From MPNP01 sp026709725 (lineage in GTDB: Bacteria > Pseudomonadota > Alphaproteobacteria > Rhodobacterales > Rhodobacteraceae), in NCBI GenBank assembly GCA_965200805.1, contig OZ241384.1, positions 1,736,001 through 1,800,000 on the forward strand: a stretch of 64,000 nt of DNA, in the 5' to 3' direction. The stretch's first letter is position 1, and every line of letters begins with the position of its first letter. A program made the translations under genes and the position numbers. Positions 9,302-17,532 of the stretch are shown here, in pieces. The notes beneath the pieces are model-generated. The model searched no databases, was not told the origin of the DNA, and saw nothing but the letters and a program-made list of their open reading frames with translations.

Positions 9302-10498
9302 ATGCCGCTTGCCCCCTTGGAGTCTGATCGGAGCTTTTCCCCTCGTACCGTCTCCCCCTACAGGGAGATGGGCGCCTACGAGATCCTCTGGACAGATCCC
9401 AAGGCCACATTCAAGTCGCTCGCGGACCGCTTTGCCCGCGAGCCGGGAAGCCTGCCGTCCGACTTTGTGCCGACTGCCGAGGCACAGACCTGCGCCCAGA
9501 CCGTGAAACGGAAACCGGGCGATGCGGGGATTGAGCGTTTTGGTGTCATGGTCCAGGGGTCCTGTGAATACCCACCCACCCTGCGCGATGCCGCCCATCC
9601 GGTGGCCTGTCTCTACTACCAGGGGTGGTGGAACCTCGTTGAGTCCCCTTCCGTTGCCGTGGTCGGTGCCCGCAAGGTCTCGCCGGAGGGCCTGGCCCGG
9701 ACCCACCATCTCGTGCGGAAGCTTGTCAGGGATGACTACACGGTGGTCTCGGGTTTGGCTGCCGGGGTTGATGGCATGGCTCACAAGACAGCCCTGGAGG
9801 CAGGCGGTCGAACCATTGCGGTCCTCGGAACCCCCCTGTCGCATGTCTACCCAAAAGGGAATACTGACCTTCAGAAGACCATTGCCGACTCCTTCCTTGT
9901 CATCAGCCAGGTCCCGGTCCTGCGATACGCGTCCCAGGACTACCGTCGCAACCGGTCTTTCTTCCCCGAGAGAAACATCACCATGTCCGCCCTGACCCAG
10001 GCCACCATTATCGTTGAGGCCAGCGACGCATCGGGCACACTGATCCAGGCCCGGGCCGCCCTCAGGCAGGGCCGGAAGCTCCTCATCCTTGACAGCTGCT
10101 TCCAGGACCCGCAGCTGCGCTGGCCGGCACGGTTCGCCGAGAAGGGTGCCATCCGGGTTCGGGACTATGACGATGTCCGCCGACACCTTTCCCCGACTGT
10201 TCACCAGAATCGATGCTCTGACCCGCCCGGACCATGCGCATCTGGGGCCGGAGCATGTCTGTTATTGCCTTGGCGAGTATACAGCGGGGGGAGGCTGGGA
10301 ACACAGTGCCACCAACCAGCTGATTCTCAATTTCAGGAAACCGATGGATCGCAAGGGCCGCCCCGAATGGAAATACAGGGGCCGGGCCATCGCCGAGGCA
10401 GCCAAGGCCTTCGGGGCGGCACTGAAGGACGGCGACCTTGGCCCCATGACGTTTGTCCCAATCCCGCCATCAAGGGCCAACAGGGATCCGCTCCATGA
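9302..10498 (+). CDS. DprA/Smf-like SLOG-fold protein (accessory paralogue)
   Basis: A DprA/Smf superfamily protein. The Rossmann-like core shows VGARKVSPEG (from residue 121), VVSGLAAGVDGMAHKTALEA (from 148), FFPERNITMSAL (from 220) and the EASDASGTLIQARAAL nucleotide/DNA-binding segment (from 239). It ends naturally near DYDDVRRHL at residue 296. The N-terminal 80 residues are unlike housekeeping DprA, and no C-terminal winged-helix domain is present. The open frame then runs on for about 100 codons of low-complexity, Gly/Pro-rich translation that overlaps the phosphoribosyltransferase gene in another frame. The true stop may therefore have been lost, or the two may be joined by a frameshift. 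A strong GGAGGT supports the start. The neighbourhood favours a defence or nucleotide-signalling role rather than transformation. Confidence 0.85.
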   Translation: MPLAPLESDRSFSPRTVSPYREMGAYEILWTDPKATFKSLADRFAREPGSLPSDFVPTAEAQTCAQTVKRKPGDAGIERFGVMVQGSCEYPPTLRDAAHPVACLYYQGWWNLVESPSVAVVGARKVSPEGLARTHHLVRKLVRDDYTVVSGLAAGVDGMAHKTALEAGGRTIAVLGTPLSHVYPKGNTDLQKTIADSFLVISQVPVLRYASQDYRRNRSFFPERNITMSALTQATIIVEASDASGTLIQARAALRQGRKLLILDSCFQDPQLRWPARFAEKGAIRVRDYDDVRRHLSPTVHQNRCSDPPGPCASGAGACLLLPWRVYSGGRLGTQCHQPADSQFQETDGSQGPPRMEIQGPGHRRGSQGLRGGTEGRRPWPHDVCPNPAIKGQQGSAP

Positions 10499-10847
10499 TG
10501 ACAGGATCATACAGATGCTTCAGGCCGTGTCTTCACAATCGCCCCTGGATTGCCGGGAGCTGATTGTCCAAACAGAAACTCAACCGCCCTCGCATGCAGC
10601 AGAAACAGAGGGCGGTCCTCGCCCCGAAGCCGGGCAGATCAGGAAATTCTACAGGATCAACGACAAGGAATCAGGCCGGGACCCGAAGTCCGCAATCGCC
10701 CTTGTGGATGATCTGGTGGTCACAGGCTTACACTTCCTGGCCGCAAGATCATTTCTGCAGGACCATTTTCCGGATCGGGTGGTGATTGGCCTGTTTCTGG
10801 CCCGAAGGCAAATTCCTGCCCCCCATGCCACCGACTTTCACCCGTGA
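10173..10847 (+). CDS. phosphoribosyltransferase-like protein paired with DprA-like protein
   Basis: A 224-residue type I phosphoribosyltransferase-like protein. The PRPP-binding loop appears as ALVDDLVVTGLHF at about residues 176-188 (family form: hydrophobics-DD-x-x-TTG). An upstream conserved FVPIPPSRANRDPLHDDR is at 94-111. Motifs VCYCLGEYTAGGGWEHSATN near 30 and FYRIN near 159 suggest a dedicated subfamily. The starts ATG 10167 or 10173 lie inside the DprA-like frame, so translation is probably coupled to it. The pair recalls gene neighbourhoods in which SLOG proteins and phosphoribosyltransferases are proposed to make or process nucleotide signals in conflict systems (established comparative-genomic idea). 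The substrate here is unknown. Confidence 0.7.
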   Translation: MSADTFPRLFTRIDALTRPDHAHLGPEHVCYCLGEYTAGGGWEHSATNQLILNFRKPMDRKGRPEWKYRGRAIAEAAKAFGAALKDGDLGPMTFVPIPPSRANRDPLHDDRIIQMLQAVSSQSPLDCRELIVQTETQPPSHAAETEGGPRPEAGQIRKFYRINDKESGRDPKSAIALVDDLVVTGLHFLAARSFLQDHFPDRVVIGLFLARRQIPAPHATDFHP

Positions 10848-11106
10848 GTGTTCCCAGGCCCGGAGCTTCCCCCGTCCTGACGAAGCCGAGTGGGCCCGCC
10901 GCCGCATCCCCGACCAAATCGGGGCGGGGGCAGGTTCTCGCGACGCGGATCGGCTTGGCGCTACACCCCGGATGGGCAGGACCGCATTGTGGCAGCCGCG
11001 AACGGGCTGCCCACCGGGCGGGTGGTGGAGGTGTCTCGGGCGGGTTGACGGGGCAAGGGGCAGTGCTTAAGGGGCGGCATCACAGAATCACACCTGGGAG
11101 ACCTCC
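10848..11106. other. spacer before DUF262 gene
   Basis: A GC-rich spacer of about 260 bases with no supported gene. GGGAGACC just before 11107 provides the ribosome-binding site of the next gene. Confidence 0.4.
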
Positions 11107-12900
11107 ATGACCCTCCAGCGCTATTCGGTCAATCAGCACACGATCCAGACGCTGCTGACATGGATCCAAGCCAGAGAGATCGCAATCCCCGAGATCCAGC
11201 GCCCGTTCGTTTGGAATGCTGCCAAGGTCCGCGACTTTATCGACTCACTGTACAAGGGCTACCCGGTGGGGTTCCTCATCGTCTGGTGCAGCCCCAAGGT
11301 CCGGCTGAAGGATGGCACCGAAGCTGGCGGGCGACGCATCCTGATTGACGGCCAGCAGCGGGTCATGGCTCTTCTCGCCGCCCTCCTCGGCGAGGAAATC
11401 ATCAACAAGGCCTACAGGCGTGTCCGGATCATCATCGCCTTCCATCCCGGCAGGCGGCAGTTTGAGGTGGCCAATCCGGCCATTCGCAAGGACCCGGCCT
11501 GGATTGCCGACATCGCCACCCTGTTTGCCCCGGGAACCAATCTGCTGGAGCGGGTTGACGCCTATTGCGCGAGCAACCCGGATGCCGACCGCAACACGAT
11601 CTTCAACCGGCTGAATGACCTGAAGAATATCGGGAACAATCCCCTGGGCCGCATTGATCTCAATGCCGATCTCGATGTGGAGGAGGTGGCCGAGATCTTC
11701 GTGCGCATCAACTCCCAGGGCGTCCCGCTGAATGCAGCGGACTTCGCCATGTCGAAACTGGCCGCCAATGAGAAGCACAACGGTCCGCAGCTCCGCAAGT
11801 GCATCGACTACTTCTGCCACCTCGCCGTTGCCCCGGCAGATTATGCCGAACTGGCCACTGACAGCGATTTTGCCGCTACCCCCTACTTCCGGGCCATGGA
11901 ATGGTTGAAGAACGAGAAGGACGACCTCTATGACCCATCCTATACGGACATGCTCCGGGTCGCCTTCACCACGGAGTTCGGGCGGGGTCCGCTCTCCGAC
12001 CTTGTGGCACTGCTGTCGGGCCGCAACTTCGCCACCCGCACCTTCGAGGAGGCCAGCATGGCCGACACGTTCACCCGGCTGGACCAGGCCCTCCTGCGGT
12101 TCATGAACGAGACGGACTTCAAGAGGTTCACGATGATCCTGCGGGCAGCCGGCTTCGTGACCTCTGCCATGATCGGCTCGCAGGCCGCCCTCAATTTCGC
12201 CTATATCGTCTATCTGACGCTGCGCCGTCAGGGTGTAGCGTCCGACCAGATCGGGACTCTGGTGCGCCGCTGGTTTGTCATGTCTGTCCTCACCGGACGC
12301 TATACAGGGTCAGCAGAGACCGCGTTCGGGGCTGACATCCAGGCCCTGAACGAACAGGGTGTGGCGGATGCTCTTGCTGTGGTGGAGCAAGCCGATCTGT
12401 CCGAGGCGTTCTGGGAAGCCGGCCTGCCGCAGCAGATGAGCAGTTCAGTACGGACCAATCCTGCCTTCAGCGTGTTCCTTGCCAGTCAGGTGAAGGCCCA
12501 GGACAAGGGGTTCCTGTCCAGGAATCACACCGTCCAGATTCTGCTGCAAGGGACCAGCCATGTCCACCATGTCTTCCCCCAGGCCTATCTCAAGGCCAAG
12601 GGTCTGCCCCGTAATCGCTATAACCAGATTGCAAACTATGTGGTCATGCAGAGCGAGATCAACATCGCCGTGGGTGGCCAGCCTCCGGCAGATTATTTCA
12701 ATGCCCTGGCCCAGCAGTGCACGACCGGCACCCCCAGATACGGCGGGATCACCGATGCGGACGCGCTCCGTGAGAATCTCCAGGCCCACTGCATCCCCGC
12801 AGGCATGGAGACCGTGGACATCGACGGATACGATGCGTTCCTGAGGGAACGCCGGGCGTTGATGGCCCGCAAGATCTGCGACTACTACGCATCTCTGTGA
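11107..12900 (+). CDS. DUF262 / DUF1524-like (GmrSD-type) nuclease protein
   Basis: A 597-residue protein with the DUF262 (ParB/Srx-like) N-terminal domain. IPEIQRPFVWN is at residues 27-37, SLYKGYPVGFLIVW follows, and DGQQR is at 81-85, the motif needed for NTP hydrolysis in GmrS-like proteins. EEVAEIFVRINSQGVPLNAADF near 195 is also typical. The C-terminal HVHHVFPQAYLKAKG near residue 485 and the later NYVVMQSEINIAVG match the HNH-like DUF1524 nuclease module. Single-chain DUF262-DUF1524 proteins act as modification-dependent (type IV) restriction enzymes that cut modified phage DNA (family knowledge). It sits between two SLOG/phosphoribosyltransferase pairs on the same strand. Confidence 0.85.
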   Translation: MTLQRYSVNQHTIQTLLTWIQAREIAIPEIQRPFVWNAAKVRDFIDSLYKGYPVGFLIVWCSPKVRLKDGTEAGGRRILIDGQQRVMALLAALLGEEIINKAYRRVRIIIAFHPGRRQFEVANPAIRKDPAWIADIATLFAPGTNLLERVDAYCASNPDADRNTIFNRLNDLKNIGNNPLGRIDLNADLDVEEVAEIFVRINSQGVPLNAADFAMSKLAANEKHNGPQLRKCIDYFCHLAVAPADYAELATDSDFAATPYFRAMEWLKNEKDDLYDPSYTDMLRVAFTTEFGRGPLSDLVALLSGRNFATRTFEEASMADTFTRLDQALLRFMNETDFKRFTMILRAAGFVTSAMIGSQAALNFAYIVYLTLRRQGVASDQIGTLVRRWFVMSVLTGRYTGSAETAFGADIQALNEQGVADALAVVEQADLSEAFWEAGLPQQMSSSVRTNPAFSVFLASQVKAQDKGFLSRNHTVQILLQGTSHVHHVFPQAYLKAKGLPRNRYNQIANYVVMQSEINIAVGGQPPADYFNALAQQCTTGTPRYGGITDADALRENLQAHCIPAGMETVDIDGYDAFLRERRALMARKICDYYASL

Positions 12901-12949
12901 AGACCAAACGGACCGCAGCGGCCGGGATGGACACCAGAAAGCCCACGAC

Positions 12950-13024
12950 ATGACGGACAACCGCTTCCAACTGCCAGAAACCATCCCATCGACTAAGAAG
13001 CAATTATCTGTCAGGGGTCTGTGA
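12950..13024 (+). CDS. 24-codon stub, possibly the 5' end of a disrupted gene
   Basis: ATG-initiated frame MTDNRFQLPETIPSTKKQ followed by six more residues and TGA. It starts 50 bases after the DUF262 gene and stops just before the resolvase remnant. It may be the beheaded start of the phosphoribosyltransferase whose 3' part follows at 13190. This is inference from position; the frame is too short to prove anything. Confidence 0.2.
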   Translation: MTDNRFQLPETIPSTKKQLSVRGL

Positions 13025-13064
13025 TCGCTCTGTGTCCGCCCGGATTGTGTGAGGTTTGGGGATG

Positions 13065-13187
13065 TCAGATCTCGGACGCTGCACGGACATAGGCGTAGAG
13101 GGTCGGCTTTGAGATGCCCATCATGGCGCAGAGTTTGCCGGTCGGGGTCTGGCCCTCATTGTAGTGGGCTTGGCGGTGAGGGCGCGT
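13065..13187 (-). pseudogene. C-terminal remnant of a resolvase/invertase
   Basis: The minus strand encodes HYNEGQTPTGKLCAMMGISK followed by PTLYAYVRAASEI and a TGA stop. This is the helix-turn-helix tail of serine recombinases of the resolvase/invertase family (family form: the NEG-x-T-x-x-x-L-C-x-x-x-G-I-S-x-x-T-L-Y-x-Y pattern). Nothing of the catalytic domain is present upstream. The remnant lies exactly where the second phosphoribosyltransferase loses its N-terminus, so it probably records the rearrangement that truncated it. Confidence 0.75.
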
Positions 13188-13189
13188 TT

Positions 13190-13519
13190 GTCGGCATCCG
13201 GGGCCTTGGGCCAACCGCCAACGCGATTGACTTGGCATTGGGGGTGCAGCGCGGCGTTCCTGTGCTGACGGGTTATCTCAGCAAGGCCAGCGGCACCGTA
13301 CTGAAGGGAGTCGATGACCCCGACAAGCGCACCAAGGTCCCTGCCAGGAGCATCACAATCTCAGGCCAAGAGGATATCTCCGGTCAGACGATCCTGTTGC
13401 TAGATGATCTCTACCGGTCCGGCACCACGCTGAATGCCTGCTGCAATCTCCTCATGCAGCAAGCCAGAGTGAAGACAGTATGCGTCTTGACGATGACAAG
13501 GACGCGGACCAAACGATGA
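13190..13519 (+). pseudogene. 5'-truncated phosphoribosyltransferase (ComF-like)
   Basis: The C-terminal half of a phosphoribosyltransferase is open in frame: TANAIDLALGVQRGVPVLTG, then the PRPP loop TILLLDDLYRSGTTLNACCN and a final VKTVCVLTMTRTRTKR. The pattern is close to ComF-type and purine-type phosphoribosyltransferases. The sequence before about 13190 belongs to the antisense resolvase remnant, so the N-terminal half is gone and no credible start codon is visible. The TGA stop overlaps the ATG of the SLOG gene by 4 bases (ATGA), indicating that the two were translationally coupled when intact. Whether the fragment is still expressed is unknown. Confidence 0.75.
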
Positions 13520-14121
13520 CGACTGTTTTTCTGTCTGGATCCCGCAAGATCAACCGTCTGAACAATGTGGTGCGGGCGCGTCTCCAGACGATTGTCGATC
13601 GGGGGCTCCGCGTTCTCGTCGGCGATGCCTATGGGGCGGACACGGCCCTGCAATCCTATCTCAATGAGAAGGGATACCGGAATGTCACCATCTATTGTTC
13701 CGGGCCAACCTGTCGGAACAATGTCGGCTCCTGGATTACACAGAACATCGATGTGGATCCGAAACTCAGGGGTCGTGCTTTCTATACGGAGAAGGACAGG
13801 GGCATGGCCGCCCAGGCGCAGTACGGTCTGGTTGTCTGGGATGGTCGCAGCCCGGGATCACTCAACAATGTGTTCGAGATGCTCCGGCACGGCAAGATGG
13901 TGGCCGTCTATGTCGCACCGCGCAGGGGGTTTCTTGATGTGAAAGAGTTGGCGGACACTGATGTGCTGCTGCAAGCCTACGCACAATATCCCGCCCAGGA
14001 TCCGTCGAGTCTCCCGCTTTTTGCAAAGGTGGCGAGGGACTCTTCTACCTCGAATAAGCCAGCAGGGACCAAGTCGGGTATCGACGAGGATGACACCCAA
14101 ACCATTCAAAACAGCAGATGA
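13516..14121 (+). CDS. SLOG-family Rossmann protein
   Basis: A 201-residue protein with a nucleotide-binding Rossmann-like fold of the SLOG group. TVFLSGSRKI is at residues 3-12, LRVLVGDAYGADTALQSYL at 31-49, CSGPTCRNNVGSW near 61, and MAAQAQYGLVVWDGRSPGSL with NN at 97-118. The last block resembles the motif that closes the ligand pocket. The C-terminal 45 residues are polar and probably disordered. It overlaps the truncated phosphoribosyltransferase by ATGA, repeating the SLOG plus phosphoribosyltransferase arrangement seen at 9302-10847. SLOG proteins are predicted sensors or makers of nucleotide-derived signals; the ligand here is unknown. Confidence 0.75.
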   Translation: MTTVFLSGSRKINRLNNVVRARLQTIVDRGLRVLVGDAYGADTALQSYLNEKGYRNVTIYCSGPTCRNNVGSWITQNIDVDPKLRGRAFYTEKDRGMAAQAQYGLVVWDGRSPGSLNNVFEMLRHGKMVAVYVAPRRGFLDVKELADTDVLLQAYAQYPAQDPSSLPLFAKVARDSSTSNKPAGTKSGIDEDDTQTIQNSR

Positions 14122-14536
14122 GGATTTGACCGTTCTTATTCGACCAGTCCCTGCACTGCACCGTCCCGTCAATCCGTCCCAGACAGGGTCCCTCCCCACA
14201 GGCGGCCCCGGAAGGGGCCGGGCGGGAGAGGATGAGAGGATGCGGGGTTTTGGCACCGGGGCGGCAAAACCGCTGGCCGCACCACCGGGGGCGGTCGGCT
14301 CGGCTGGCCGAATGGTGGACCGCCGGAACGGAGAACCCCGGCGAGCAAGTCAGGCGTCTGCGAATCGAAATGACAAAGACCAACCTGCATGCCTCATCAT
14401 ACAGGCCATCCAGATCACCAATATAAGTGTGGACTGTTGCAAGGGGGCACTACCGGGGTCATGCAGATCCAGTGAGGATCATGGGCAGGGGTGGCACCCA
14501 TCGCCCCTGCCCTGCCCCACAAAAAGGAGAGAAATC
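14122..14536. other. gene-free spacer
   Basis: About 400 GC-rich bases with no coding signal that I can support. An AAGGAG site at 14524-14529 belongs to the small gene that follows. Confidence 0.4.
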
Positions 14537-14680
14537 ATGCCCAGCCATCGGGTCTGCTCAATTGCCCGTGTCGGGGAGGAGGTTTGCCGCGAGTGTAGCC
14601 AACCGTCCGAGAGGTGCTATCGCTGTGCCGAGTCGGAGGGTGTAGACAGAGGCAGGCAAGGAAGTGAGAGGAAGGTTTAG
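14537..14680 (+). CDS. 47-residue CxxC-pair small protein
   Basis: A short open frame, too small for routine calling, with an ideal AAGGAG seven bases before its ATG. The protein contains EEVCRECSQPSERCYRCAES, two CxxC pairs ten residues apart, which is the layout of a minimal zinc-binding knuckle. The tail is basic. It lies convergent to the GHKL ATPase operon, 62 bases from its stop. I do not recognise a family. The strong ribosome site and paired cysteines support coding, while the small size keeps confidence moderate. Confidence 0.45.
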   Translation: MPSHRVCSIARVGEEVCRECSQPSERCYRCAESEGVDRGRQGSERKV

Positions 14681-14742
14681 GCAGCAGGCTTGCCAACGAC
14701 CCTTTTGGTTTCGACATTCACAATGAAGAATGTGCTGAGGAT

Positions 14743-16472
14743 TCAAGGCAAACCCATGAAGTACAAACCCTGACAAGCAGGAGATCGGGCCAAAAGCTTA
14801 CGAATCCGTGCCTTGATGTTGTCAAAGGTCATCGAAAGATGGCGTTTCGCTGTGTCGGTCAGCAGGCCGGTATGCCCCACCACGTTGCGCACCGGCTTGT
14901 AGCTCACGGCATCTTTCACCAGTGACACCTGATTGCCACTTCCGGCACCCGTACCCTCAATGCACTTTGCCATGTGGTCCATGTCGAGAAAGCCCAGGTC
15001 ATGATCATTCTGGCGGATGGGGAAACTGATGTTGGCTCGATCCATGCGCTTTTTCTGCCTCTCACGCCACTGCTGGATTTCATTCTTCGAGGGCTCAGAC
15101 AGATCCACATCCTCGCTGATGATGTATTTCCTGACAAGGTTCTCTGACAGAAAGCAATCTACATAGGCCGAGATGTTAAATTCGGCATCAGGCGCAAGCT
15201 CATCCAGCCATGTGTCAACCTGGTCCCCGTTCAAATTGCTGGTGTCCGATTTTTTGGTGTCCGGCCTGTAGTCGGTCTTGGCCTCAGAGTAGAGGCTCTT
15301 GGCCGCCCGTTCCTTCTTGGAAACATGCGTTGTGTTCTCCCCATCGCCATCCTGGTCACACGCAAGGCGCAGCTTGTCCCATTCAACTAGGATATGCGGT
15401 ATTGCCGTACTTTTCAGATAATCCAGGAGCGACCGGAAGTTCTCGTCATCATCAAGGATGCTCTCGCGGCTGCTTGTGAACGGATCATGTCCTGACGTAT
15501 CCATCCCGTCAAAGTGCAGTTGCCCATAGAGATAGCTTTCCGGAATCCTCTGGGTTGGAATGTGCCTGATGATGTTCTTCTCACGAAGGCGACCATTGAC
15601 AAACAAGTCGACAGTTGCCCTCTCGTTGGTGCCGGCGATCTTGAGATGTCTCGGCAGGACGACCGTGGCAAGGAAACCTCTGACATTGAGTGCTGTGATC
15701 GGGGGATGGGTTCGGCAGCCTGACCGTGAAACCCTTCCACATAACTGTCGGTGTAGTTGTTGATGGCCCAGCAGAACTGGGTATTCCGGGACAGATCCTT
15801 CAGCTCACCAACCGTGACCGGGTCACCATTCACGTGAATCGTGAAGTTCTCATCGATGACAGAGAAGCGGAATGTCATTGCGATGAGTTTCCGCAAGTGG
15901 GCAATCGAGTTCTGGATGTGCGCCTTTGTGTTGGCAAAGTGGATGATCGTTCCGTGCTCATGGCCCGCCATCAAATCGCCAACCAGAGTGAAGTCAAGCC
16001 CCTCCAGCGAATACTGGCTGGGCAAAATGTCGTCCTTGATGGCCTCGTCAAGACCGCTGTTGTTGATCACGCCGCCGATGTATTCCGTGTCCTTGGTCTT
16101 TGAGAAGACCGAGATTTTATCGGCACAGGACAGCAATGCCAGTTTTCCAATGCCTTTGGCACCGATATATGGTCGACCAGAGCCTGTCGTGAAGATCCCG
16201 TCCCTGCGCTTCGAGTAGCCCACCTTGAGAAACTTGCTCTGAAAATCGGCAACGGTCATTCCGTTCCCGTCATCCTTGATGACGAACGAGGAATTTTCCC
16301 CGTTGATTGTGATCCAGACATTCCGGGCCTCGGCATCCCAAGAGTTGGAGATGGCCTCACCCAGCACAGTGATGAAATTTCGGTACAGTTTGCGGCCAAG
16401 GTGGTTGAGGACGCTCAGGGAAATCTCGAAATGGAAGTTATCGTCAGGCAAGCAAGAATTCGTTCTCCGCAA
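14743..16472 (-). pseudogene. GHKL (MORC/MutL-like) ATPase with HEPN-like tail, one frameshift
   Basis: The N-terminal half is a GHKL ATPase: N-box EAISNSWDAEA, DDGNGM, and GAKGIGKLALLSCADKISVF for the ATP lid. The frame then shifts between SYVEGFHGQAAEP and ITALNVRGFLATVVLPRHLK near 15705-15720, after which the second half runs to 14743. The C-terminus holds YKPVRNVVGHTGLLTD, an R-x4-H arrangement as in HEPN nucleases, followed by a helical tail. The total is about 575 residues if joined. The start is probably a TTG near 16472, overlapping the methyltransferase end. MutL/MORC-like GHKL ATPases beside cytosine methyltransferases are described in restriction-modification loci. The frameshift would inactivate it unless it is an assembly error. 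Confidence 0.75.
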
Positions 16473-17518
16473 AGTGCCTGCGCGATCTGTGCGCCGATGG
16501 TTTCCGCCAGCTTCACGGGAACAGCATTGCCGATCCAGCGGCCAACGGTGCTGAATCCGGGGAACCGGCCATCCGGGAAGAAACTGTACTCCATCGGAAA
16601 CGATTGCAGCAACGCCGCTTCCCGCAGCGAGATGGCCCTGTCCTGTTCCGGATGACCGAAACGGCCGTTGCCATAGCCATAACACTGGGTTGTCATCGTG
16701 GGGGCGGGCCTGTTCCAGGCCATCCGTCCATAGACACTGCGATATCCGGCTCCCTTGCCGGTGCGGTGACAGGCCGCGATGAGGTCGTCTGGCCAGTCGT
16801 GCCAGGTCTCTCCGGGCTTTGAGTGGCGAATCCGTCGAAGATTCAGCGGCGTGAGGTTGCTTGCCCGGTGGAGGGGATCATGTGCGTCAACGCCTCCGGC
16901 AGGAATGCCCGGAAGGGTGCGGATGGTATCGGCAACGCTGACAGGGGCGGGCTGGCCGGACCTGTCAAGACGGATCTCGTGATCCTTGCCGGCGATCACC
17001 ACGAGACGGTGGCGCCTTTGAGGAACACCGAACTCCGCACAATCAACAATTTCATGCGAGACATGGGGATAGGTTTCGGACAGGGTCGCAAGGAAACTGT
17101 TGAAAACGGTCTTGTCACGATAGCTCACCAGTCCGGGCACATTCTCCATGGTGACATAATCCGTTGCAACCTCACACGCCAGTTTGGCAAAGCGGGCCAG
17201 CAGACTCCACCGGTCGTCGGTTTTCCCCTGCCGATAGGACGAGTAGGGCTGACAGGGCGCGCAGCCGACAAGCACGGTGGGACGCGTGCCGGAAAATCGT
17301 GATCGGATCTCTTCGGCGGTCAGACTTCCGACATCCCTGGTGAAAAATGGGGCGGCATTGTTCGCTTCGAACCCGTGACGGCAACTGGCATCCAGATCAT
17401 AGCCCGCACGGATTTCAAATCCGGCCCGTTTGAACCCGTGACTGATGCCGCCAATCCCGCAAAACAGATCGACAACCTCACCAGATTGCAGTGCTGACCC
17501 TGTGTTCAACTCATGCAT
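16415..17518 (-). CDS. C5-cytosine DNA methyltransferase
   Basis: A 367-residue cytosine-5 methyltransferase, the modification enzyme of a restriction-type system. The ordered motifs are I (DLFCGIGG, from residue 17), IV (VGCAPCQPYSSYR, with the catalytic Cys at about residue 89), VI (ENVPGL, 125-130), VIII (QRRHRLVVIAG) and X (GNAVPVKLAE). The target-recognition region between VIII and X is of ordinary size. The ATG at 17518 is preferred because the upstream in-frame codons overlap the preceding gene and lack similarity. It starts 14 bases after the HEPN-like gene and overlaps the ATPase, so the three form one operon. No separate endonuclease gene is recognised next to it. Confidence 0.92.
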   Translation of the reverse strand: MHELNTGSALQSGEVVDLFCGIGGISHGFKRAGFEIRAGYDLDASCRHGFEANNAAPFFTRDVGSLTAEEIRSRFSGTRPTVLVGCAPCQPYSSYRQGKTDDRWSLLARFAKLACEVATDYVTMENVPGLVSYRDKTVFNSFLATLSETYPHVSHEIVDCAEFGVPQRRHRLVVIAGKDHEIRLDRSGQPAPVSVADTIRTLPGIPAGGVDAHDPLHRASNLTPLNLRRIRHSKPGETWHDWPDDLIAACHRTGKGAGYRSVYGRMAWNRPAPTMTTQCYGYGNGRFGHPEQDRAISLREAALLQSFPMEYSFFPDGRFPGFSTVGRWIGNAVPVKLAETIGAQIAQALCGERILACLTITSISRFP

Positions 17519-17532
17519 CCCCACTGGTTCCG

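Noticed and set aside
9302..10195. Housekeeping dprA for natural transformation
   Set aside because: The N-terminus and missing C-terminal domain differ from chromosomal dprA, topA/fmt-type neighbours are absent, and it is paired with a phosphoribosyltransferase.
8738..10204. 488-codon open frame on the minus strand opposite the DprA-like gene
   Set aside because: It is antisense to a clear DprA/SLOG protein, its translation is Gly/His/Asp-rich without a family, and it also overlaps the start of the 342-residue gene.
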